Shown piece by piece: positions 54,103 through 64,000 of a stretch of 64,000 nucleotides of DNA. Every line of letters begins with the position of its first letter. The stretch's first letter is position 1. The position numbers and the translations under genes were made by a program. The notes under the pieces were generated by a model. That model was given only the letters and a program-made list of their open reading frames with translations, was not told where the DNA came from and ran no database searches. The DNA comes from Mesorhizobium qingshengii (lineage in GTDB: Bacteria; Pseudomonadota; Alphaproteobacteria; Rhizobiales; Rhizobiaceae), in assembly GCF_900103325.1 (NCBI RefSeq), contig NZ_FMXM01000005.1, positions 372,001 to 436,000 of the forward strand, read 5' to 3'.

Positions 54103-54522
54103 ATGAACCAGACCGCGATCTTCTGGCCTATCCTGGCGCATGTGCTGCTGATCTACATTGTTTACGGCGTCATGGGCCGGCGCAGGTATTTCGCGGTCAA
54201 GTCAGGCGAGGCCAAGGTCGGTCAGTACAAGGTGCGCTCGACCGAACCGTCATCCAGCGTCACCGTTGCCAACAATTTGATCAACCAGTTCGAACTGCCG
54301 GTGCTTTTCTACGTGCTGTGCCTGGCGCTGCACCTGACCAATGGCGTCAACTATCTGACCCTGGCGCTGATGTGGATCTTTGTCGCGTCCCGCTATTTCC
54401 ATGCCTGGGTTCACCTGACCAGCAACAATCTGCTCCTGCGCAGCCGGTCTTTCTTCGTCGGGGCGGTGATCCTCTTGGTCGCCTGGATATGGTTCGCGCT
54501 TCACCTGCTCGGGGCCGTGTGA
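54103..54522 (+). CDS. MAPEG-family membrane protein
   Basis: A 139-residue four-helix membrane protein of the MAPEG family (membrane-associated proteins in eicosanoid and glutathione metabolism). The segments NLINQFELPVLFYVLCLALH and SRYFHAWVHLTSNN, both with conserved polar residues inside helices, are the usual family pattern. Bacterial members may be glutathione transferases, but the function here is unknown. A GCAGGGGG ribosome-site region precedes the ATG. Confidence 0.85.
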   Translation: MNQTAIFWPILAHVLLIYIVYGVMGRRRYFAVKSGEAKVGQYKVRSTEPSSSVTVANNLINQFELPVLFYVLCLALHLTNGVNYLTLALMWIFVASRYFHAWVHLTSNNLLLRSRSFFVGAVILLVAWIWFALHLLGAV

Positions 54523-54532
54523 GCAGTTACCC

Positions 54533-54546
54533 CCCTCGTGGGAGGG
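54533..54546. terminator. short hairpin between convergent MAPEG and rnd genes
   Basis: CCCTC (54533-54537) pairs with GAGGG (54542-54546) around a 4-base loop in the 37-bp space between two convergent genes. Weak and without a T-run. Confidence 0.3.
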
Positions 54547-54559
54547 TCGCTTCGCAAAC

Positions 54560-55711
54560 CTAGAGGTCGAACACCGCGATCTTGCGGTTGTCGAACTTGA
54601 TGCCGATCTCGCCGCGCACCAGCTTGAGCGCCGCCTCGCCGAATACGGCGCGCCGCCAGCCCTGCAGGGCCGGTACGTCGGCGGCTTCTCCTTCGGCCGC
54701 GATGCGATCGATGTCGTCGCTGGAGGCCAGCACCTTCGAGGCCACGCCCTCCTTTTCGGCGACGATCCGGAGCAGGACTTTCAAGAGTTCCGCCGCCGCG
54801 CTCGAGCCCTCGGGCGGCTGGAAGTTCTTTGGCAGTTTCGGCATTTGCTCCTTGGGCAAGGCAAGGGCGGTGTTGACCGCGCCAAGCAATGCCGTTGCCG
54901 TCGAGGAGCGCTCCCAGCCCTTCGGTGTCGTGCGCAGCTTGCCAAGGGCTGCCGCGTCACGCGGCGCCTGCTGCGCCACCTCGTAGATGGCGTCGTCCTT
55001 GAGCACGCGGCCGCGCGGCACATCGCGTTCGCGCGCCTCGCGCTCGCGCCATGCGGCCACGGTTTGCACGATCGCCAGTTCCTGCGGCTTGCGCAGCCGC
55101 ATCTTCAGCCGCTTCCAGGCGTCCTCGGGGTGCGGATCGTAGGTCTCGCGCGAGGTCAGGACATCCATCTCCTCGTTCAGCCAGTGGGCGCGGTCTTCCC
55201 GCGCCAGCTCGGCGCTGAGGTGCTGATAAACCTCGATCAGATGGGTGACGTCGGCCAGCGCATAGTCGAGCTGCTTGTCGGAAAGCGGCCGGTGGCGCCA
55301 GTCGGTGAAGCGCGATGACTTGTCGAGCCGCGCGCCGGTGATCCGCTGCACGAGCTGGTCGTAGGAAACACTGTCGCCGAAGCCGCAGACCATCGCCGCC
55401 ACTTGCGTGTCGAACACCGGATGCGGGACGAGGTCGCCGAGGTGGACGATGATTTCGATGTCCTGCCGCGCGGCATGGAAGACTTTGACCACCGCCTCGT
55501 TGGCCATCAGCTTGAAGAACGGCGCGAGGTCGATGTCGGGCGACAGCGGGTCGATCAGCGCCGTTACGCCAGGCGCGGCCATCTGGATCAGGCACAGGAT
55601 CGGCCAAAAGGTCGTTTCGCGAATGAATTCGGTGTCGACGGTAACGAAATCCGACTTTTCGAAAGCGGCGAGAACGGTCTCGAGTTCTTTCTGGGTGGTG
55701 ATGACGTGCAT
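54560..55711 (-). CDS. rnd: ribonuclease D
   Basis: A 383-residue 3'-5' exoribonuclease of the DEDDy class that trims tRNA and other RNA 3' ends. Motif I is VDTEFIRETTF, motif II FHAARQDIEI, and motif III YALADVTHL, giving the Asp-Glu-Asp-Asp metal set with Tyr. A HRDC domain follows (about 205-290). The ATG at 55711 (MHVITTQKEL) is the family start. Confidence 0.95.
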   Translation of the reverse strand: MHVITTQKELETVLAAFEKSDFVTVDTEFIRETTFWPILCLIQMAAPGVTALIDPLSPDIDLAPFFKLMANEAVVKVFHAARQDIEIIVHLGDLVPHPVFDTQVAAMVCGFGDSVSYDQLVQRITGARLDKSSRFTDWRHRPLSDKQLDYALADVTHLIEVYQHLSAELAREDRAHWLNEEMDVLTSRETYDPHPEDAWKRLKMRLRKPQELAIVQTVAAWREREARERDVPRGRVLKDDAIYEVAQQAPRDAAALGKLRTTPKGWERSSTATALLGAVNTALALPKEQMPKLPKNFQPPEGSSAAAELLKVLLRIVAEKEGVASKVLASSDDIDRIAAEGEAADVPALQGWRRAVFGEAALKLVRGEIGIKFDNRKIAVFDL

Positions 55712-55787
55712 CAAATCGCTTTTGGCAAAGAGTAGGGTCTTCTTCAATTTCAGCCGGCAAGGCTTTCGTCAAGCGTCGGCACCGTCG

Positions 55788-57032
55788 TTACGACCCCACC
55801 GGACCGTCCGGGTCGCTGTTTCTTCTGGCCAGTCGCGCGAAAACCGTCGAGGTGCGCAAAAGCGCGGTGAAGCGGCCGCGCTTGCCCACTGGTACGCCGG
55901 ACCGGGCCTGCATCCGGTAGAGAATAACGGCGATGAAGATCGCGTAGACCACGGCGCTGAACACGAACAGCGCGCTCGGCCCGAAATACTGCATCGCCGT
56001 CGAGGCGGCGAACGGCCCGCCAATGGCGCCGAAGGAGTAGAACAGCATCAGCGCCGCGTTGATCAGCACGAACTCGCCGGTGTCGGCGCGGTCGTTGGAA
56101 TGTGCCGCCGACAGCGAATAGAGCGGCATGGCGAAACAGCCGAAGATGAAGATGATGACGAAATTAAGCGTCGGATTGCTGCCGGCGATGAACACCAGCG
56201 CCAGTGCCGCCAGCATCGCGCAGCAGGTCGTTATCAGCAGCACCCGGCGCCGGTCCCAGCGGTCGGACAGGTAGCCGAGAGGATATTGGATGATGGCACC
56301 GCCGAAAATACCGACGCTGACGAAAGTGACGACATCGGCGACCGACATGCCGATCTGCTCGGCATAGACCGGCGACAGGGTGCGAAAGGCGCTGTTGGCG
56401 ACGCCGACGGCGATGCAGCCGAAGCAACCGAGCGGCGAAATCCGCCAGACGCGCGCCAGGTCGAGCTTGACGTCCTCGGGCGGGGTCGGGTTGGAGCGGT
56501 CGCCGAGCGAGACCGGCACCAGCGAGAGCGTGATCATGATCGACATGATGGCGAAGATGGTGAAGCCGCCGGCGCCGAAAACGGGAATCAGGAACTGGGC
56601 GCCGGTTACCGAACCGGTATCGACCATCCGGTAGATCGCCAGCACGCGGGCGCGATCCTTGTTGGCGACGCCGGAATTCAGCCAGCTTTCGACGATGGTG
56701 AACAGCCCGGCGAAACAGAAGCCGCCGATAAAGCGCACCGCGCACCACATCGCCGGATCGAGGACCAGCACCAGCAGCAAGGTGCCGACCGAGGCGATCG
56801 CCGCCAGCGCTGAAAACGCCCTGATATGGCCCACCGCCTTCATGATGCGGGTGATGGCCAGGCAGCCGAGCAGGAAGCCGGCGAAATAGAAGGTGCCCAT
56901 CAGGCCGATGGCGGAGGCGGAAAACCCCTCCTGCGCGCCGCGCAGTGCGATCAGCGTGCTCTGCAGCCCATTGCCGCCGAGCAGGATGCCTGCGGCGAGA
57001 AGGAGCGGGAGCAGCGGGCGGATGGAGGACAT
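55788..57032 (-). CDS. MFS transporter, YcaD-like
   Basis: A 414-residue 12-helix major facilitator with LRGAQEGFSASAIGLMGTFYFAG in the first two helices and GYLSDRWDRRRVLL as the motif A loop in the second half. WLNSGVANKDRARVLAIYRMVDTG matches YcaD/MFS_1-type transporters of unknown substrate. The tail after residue 385 is basic and cytoplasmic. It follows rnd on the opposite side of a 76-bp spacer and may share its direction of transcription (it lies upstream of rnd). Confidence 0.82.
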   Translation of the reverse strand: MSSIRPLLPLLLAAGILLGGNGLQSTLIALRGAQEGFSASAIGLMGTFYFAGFLLGCLAITRIMKAVGHIRAFSALAAIASVGTLLLVLVLDPAMWCAVRFIGGFCFAGLFTIVESWLNSGVANKDRARVLAIYRMVDTGSVTGAQFLIPVFGAGGFTIFAIMSIMITLSLVPVSLGDRSNPTPPEDVKLDLARVWRISPLGCFGCIAVGVANSAFRTLSPVYAEQIGMSVADVVTFVSVGIFGGAIIQYPLGYLSDRWDRRRVLLITTCCAMLAALALVFIAGSNPTLNFVIIFIFGCFAMPLYSLSAAHSNDRADTGEFVLINAALMLFYSFGAIGGPFAASTAMQYFGPSALFVFSAVVYAIFIAVILYRMQARSGVPVGKRGRFTALLRTSTVFARLARRNSDPDGPVGS

Positions 57033-57224
57033 CAGGAGGCGATCACGGGTTGGTGATCCTTATTGGACCATCACCTTGGCCAATGCCAGCGGCAATTCCG
57101 GCAAGACCCTCTGCCGCCAGCCTCGCTTGCCTTGACAAATCCGGCCTCCCATGCGCTTTTCGCGCAAATTTTGAGGCCGGGCTTGACGCTTCGGCCTGCA
57201 ACCTAGCACCCCGGACTTTTACCA

Positions 57225-59021
<1,797 letters not shown>

Positions 59022-59088
59022 TCGCGAGCTTCGGGCGACGCTTTAAAGAACCGTCCGAACCGATTCATTCGATTCGCCAATCCCCACA

Positions 59089-59117
59089 AAAAAGCCCGGC
59101 ATCGCTGCCGGGCTTTT
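59089..59117. terminator. bidirectional Rho-independent terminator after aspS
   Basis: GCCCGGCA (59094-59101) and TGCCGGGC (59106-59113) form a perfect 8-bp stem with a TCGC loop. It is preceded by a run of A and followed by TTTT. It serves aspS on the plus strand and the convergent secreted-protein gene on the minus strand. Confidence 0.9.
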
Positions 59118-59139
59118 GCGCATGTCGAGGTCGCTTCGA

Positions 59140-60330
59140 TCAGTCTTCGTTGGCCTTGACCGAGACGCCGAGCGTCTTCGGCAGGTCGAGCGGGTTGGAC
59201 ATGGCGCCGGCCATGATCAGCGCGAACGGCACCGATGCCGGCGGCTCGGCCGAAACTTCGAGGCTCTTCGGATCGTCGAGATATTTGCTGACAGCGGCCG
59301 TCACTTGCGCCGTCAGTTCAGGGTTGTTGAGCTGCGCCATGCCGAACGGCACGATCGCCTTGGCCTGGTTGGCGATGTCCTTGCCGGACATGCCTTGCTG
59401 TTTGCCGACATATTCCAGCACCTTGTTGGTCAAAGAATCGTCGTCGAAGCGGATCGAGGCGCTGTTGAACGAAAGCTGCTGCAACAGGCCGAGCATGGCC
59501 ATGCCTTGTGCCGAATTGTCGGCGCCTTGAGGTTGCGCCGCCATCTTCTTCTGCATCTCCTGCAGCGACTTGATGAAGTCCATCGTGTAGCCGCCGAGAT
59601 CGAAGGTCATGCCGAGCGTGCCGGCGTTCTCGACGGAAATGTCGTATTTCGACAGTTCCATCTTGCCGTCAGCCGGCTGCCAGGTGCCGGCCATCTCGAA
59701 ATTGCCCGCGATGTTCTGGTAGCCGAGCGCGTCGATGACTTCCTTGGATTTCGGGTCGTCGACCAGCGTCAGGTCGGCGTTGAACTTTTCCGTGGTGCCG
59801 GTGAATTCCATCGCCTTGCCGTCCGCCGGCGGTGTGATCTCGATGGCGAGCCCGTCCATCGAGAAGGCGGTCTTGTCGGCGACCTTGACCGTCATGTTCG
59901 AGAGTTCGGCGGACTTGTACATCATCAGCGAACCCAGCGGGCCGGTGGTGCCGTCGGCCGGAACCGTCATGTCATGGATGACGAAGGGGCTGAGATTGAG
60001 GGTGACGCCATCCTTGCTGTGCTCGAATGCCGATGTCGAGACAGTTGCGATGTCATAGCCACCGTTTGCCGCGGTGACGCCTTCGAGCTTGACGTCGCCA
60101 ATGGCAAGGGCTTCCTTTTCGGCCGCCGGTTTGACCGAGACGCCCTGCAGCACCATGCTGGTGTTGTCACCGGTTACGCCGGTCCAGGAGACGTCGACAC
60201 CCTGGGCGGCAAGCGCTGCCTTCAGTCGGTCGGCGACCGCGGTGTCCTGTGCGAGGGCCGCGTTTAGCGGCAGCGTGAGCAAAAAGGTCGAAAAAGCTAA
60301 TTTCCTAAGAGTCGAGCGTTTGATTGTCAT
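59140..60330 (-). CDS. large secreted protein of unknown function
   Basis: A 396-residue protein with a signal peptide (MTIKRSTLRKLAFSTFLLTL ... ALAQ, cleavage near residue 28). The rest is predicted beta-rich, with repeated VKLEGVTAANGGYDIATVS- and MDGLAIEITPP-like strands, and resembles periplasmic proteins with AsmA/DUF945-like repeats, although I cannot name a family. The start ATG at 60330 is chosen because it gives the signal peptide. It stands alone between aspS and parC. It is likely periplasmic or outer-membrane associated; the function is unknown. Confidence 0.75.
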   Translation of the reverse strand: MTIKRSTLRKLAFSTFLLTLPLNAALAQDTAVADRLKAALAAQGVDVSWTGVTGDNTSMVLQGVSVKPAAEKEALAIGDVKLEGVTAANGGYDIATVSTSAFEHSKDGVTLNLSPFVIHDMTVPADGTTGPLGSLMMYKSAELSNMTVKVADKTAFSMDGLAIEITPPADGKAMEFTGTTEKFNADLTLVDDPKSKEVIDALGYQNIAGNFEMAGTWQPADGKMELSKYDISVENAGTLGMTFDLGGYTMDFIKSLQEMQKKMAAQPQGADNSAQGMAMLGLLQQLSFNSASIRFDDDSLTNKVLEYVGKQQGMSGKDIANQAKAIVPFGMAQLNNPELTAQVTAAVSKYLDDPKSLEVSAEPPASVPFALIMAGAMSNPLDLPKTLGVSVKANED

Positions 60331-60658
60331 CGCGAGTTCCCTGAGAGTGTCCTGAAATTGTTTTTCAATTCTTTGCGCCATCACCATTCCGTGACGAACT
60401 GGACGGGAAAAAGGCGTGTCCCGGCACAATGGTCAAAAATCACGGCGAAAGGCAAATCCGATCCCACCGTCTTTGCGCAAACCGGTGAATTTGTCATGAA
60501 TATCCGATTGCCGGATGTTCACTGCGCTTCGCCATAGAGACCGCATGTAACGGGTTGATGTTGGCCAAGATCCTCCAAGGCACGGTTTGACGTTGCAGAA
60601 GGGGCGGGACATCTGCCTGCCTCTTGCCGCGAATCACCCGCTCGGCTAGTCCCTGCCC
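60331..60658. other. intergenic region between the divergent secreted-protein gene and parC
   Basis: A 328-bp interval with no convincing gene. A -35-like TTGACG is at 60587-60592, but the -10 is weak. Promoters for both neighbours must lie here. Confidence 0.4.
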
Positions 60659-62911
<2,253 letters not shown>

Positions 62912-63146
62912 AGCCGGGCACATCGCTGACTGACAACCTTGCCGGACCCCGCTGCTTCGCGACATCCGGGCGTTCGCCGGCCCTTCACATGCCATTGGCA
63001 TGATGAATTCGCCTTCGGCGAACCGGCTGTTCATCCGCCCTCGAGGGAGGGAGCGCAGCAGCTTCACCAGCACCATTTGGAATGTCGTCACGATTGCTGC
63101 ACTATATCAGTGCATAAGTGGGAAGGGTGTTGGGAAAGGCAGGCGT
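62912..63146. other. parC-transporter intergenic region with small hairpins
   Basis: Non-coding. CATGCCATTGGCATG (a 7-bp-arm palindrome) and TTCGCCTTCGGCGAA lie near 62,990 and 63,008 and may terminate parC transcription. A GGGAAAGG ribosome site for the next gene lies at the end. Confidence 0.4.
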
Positions 63147-64000
63147 TTGAAGGAAGCAAAAATCCAGAAGCCGGAACGTCAGCAGCGCCTGTTTGGCCTG
63201 TCGACGCCGTTGAGGTCGGCCGTCATCCCGCCGCTGTCGGCGGCGCGCTGGCTGCTGGTGCTGATCGTCGCCGCCGGCGTCTACTTCTTTCACGGTTTCC
63301 TGTTTCCTGTGCTGGCGGCGCTTGTCATCGCTTTCGCCAGCTGGCCGCTTTATCGGCGGCTGCTGGCCGGTGTCGGCGGCAACCGCACCATCGCCGCGAC
63401 CTTTGCCATCCTGTTCATTCTCGCCTTCCTGGTCATCCCGATCGCGCTTGCCGGCACCTACGCCATCAACGAGGTGCGCGAATGGGTCGGCTGGGCGATC
63501 GAGACCAACCGGCACGGCGCGGTCACGCCGCACTGGATCGCCACGCTGCCTGTCGTGGGCGAGTGGTTGAACGAGCAGTGGACGACCAATATCGGCCATC
63601 CCGGCGGCATTGGTGAACTGATCCAGCTGGTCAGCGGCGCCAATATCGGCAGCATCTACCGCGGCGTGCTGGCTGCCGGCGGCAGTGCTTTCGGCCTGCT
63701 GTTGACGTTGTTGTTCATGATGATCGCGCTGTTCTTCGCCTATCGTGACGGCGAGCACTTTGCTGGCCAGGTCGATCGTCTTGGCGAACGCATCCTGCCG
63801 ACGAGATGGGAGCGGATTTCGCGTGTCGTGCCGGCGACGATCTCTTCGACCGTGACCGGCATGACCGTCATCGCCATCGGCGAGGGGCTGGTGCTGGGCA
63901 TCGCCTACTGGCTGGCCGGCGTGCCGTCGCCGGTAACGCTCGGGGCCCTGACCGGCGTCATGGCGCTTATCCCCGGCGGCGCGCCACTGTCCTTCACCCT
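63147..64000 (+). CDS. AI-2E family transporter, N-terminal part
   Basis: An open frame cut by the window end (284 codons visible). It has several hydrophobic helices (about 28-48, 50-68, 75-98, 187-210, 240-265) and ends with LGALTGVMALIPGGAPLSF, a hallmark of the AI-2 exporter-like (PerM/YdiK, UPF0118) family. Functions reported for the family range from autoinducer-2 export to Na+/H+ antiport, so the label is nominal. No ATG is well placed; the TTG at 63147 with GGGAAAGG 7 bases before it is the best start I can find. Confidence 0.8.
   Translation, partial: MKEAKIQKPERQQRLFGLSTPLRSAVIPPLSAARWLLVLIVAAGVYFFHGFLFPVLAALVIAFASWPLYRRLLAGVGGNRTIAATFAILFILAFLVIPIALAGTYAINEVREWVGWAIETNRHGAVTPHWIATLPVVGEWLNEQWTTNIGHPGGIGELIQLVSGANIGSIYRGVLAAGGSAFGLLLTLLFMMIALFFAYRDGEHFAGQVDRLGERILPTRWERISRVVPATISSTVTGMTVIAIGEGLVLGIAYWLAGVPSPVTLGALTGVMALIPGGAPLSFT

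Overview
The window is about 64 kb of dense, GC-rich chromosome with the look of an alphaproteobacterium of the order Rhizobiales, most likely Mesorhizobium or a close relative. The evidence is the very large cyclic beta-1,2-glucan synthase (NdvB/ChvB) beside its NdvA exporter, a stachydrine-type demethylase homologue, a HutF-type histidine pathway, an AztABC-type zinc transporter, and two families of short palindromic intergenic repeats of the kind scattered through rhizobial genomes. I found no rRNA, CRISPR array, IS element or prophage. This is mostly core metabolism with small accessory patches. The genus is an inference from gene content and was not tested by a search.

Layout. 1-8.5 kb: the end of a family-5 ABC solute-binding protein, two secreted tandem paralogues, an enolase-superfamily enzyme, QueF, a flavoprotein demethylase, a MarR regulator divergent from a small membrane protein, and a GGDEF-EAL protein. 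8.7-11 kb: the threonine-to-glycine operon kbl-tdh. 11.1-17.6 kb: tyrosine/homogentisate catabolism (hmgA, a metallo-beta-lactamase-fold hydrolase, fahA, a small membrane protein, a DinB-fold protein, hppD) bracketed by a MarR and an Lrp/AsnC regulator. 17.6-19 kb: a sulfur module (DUF442 sulfurtransferase plus two YeeE/YedE half-transporters). 19-21.7 kb: zinc ABC transporter with a candidate Zur box. 22.3-30.8 kb: the complete histidine utilisation locus, hutC-hutF divergent from hutI-hutH-hutG-orf-hutU-hutD, with a palindromic HutC-type operator between the arms. 31-41.9 kb: ndvB and ndvA.

42-46.5 kb: a lone ccmC, a small monooxygenase-like protein, a D-threonine aldolase-like enzyme, a D-lyxose isomerase-like enzyme, and then a poorly coding stretch with an unusual internally duplicated protein next to tRNA-Gln(CTG), which may be a scar of an integrated element. 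46.7-64 kb: housekeeping genes: a YbhN-type membrane protein, ppx/gppA, rlmE, an MFS efflux protein, guaB, a MAPEG protein, rnd, another MFS protein, aspS, a large secreted protein, parC, and the start of an AI-2E family transporter cut by the window end.

The most interesting points are: (i) palindromic repeats whose left arm supplies the stop codon of two unrelated genes, including a 78-bp tandem duplication that also forms the leader of rlmE; (ii) a tyrosine pathway cluster without maleylacetoacetate isomerase but with a DinB-fold protein, a fold known to include thiol-dependent isomerases; (iii) an uncharacterised secreted protein embedded in the hut operon; (iv) the duplicated-domain protein beside tRNA-Gln; and (v) a zinc transporter whose histidine-rich tract sits on the ATPase and not on the binding protein. 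I do not see a clearly new multi-gene system.
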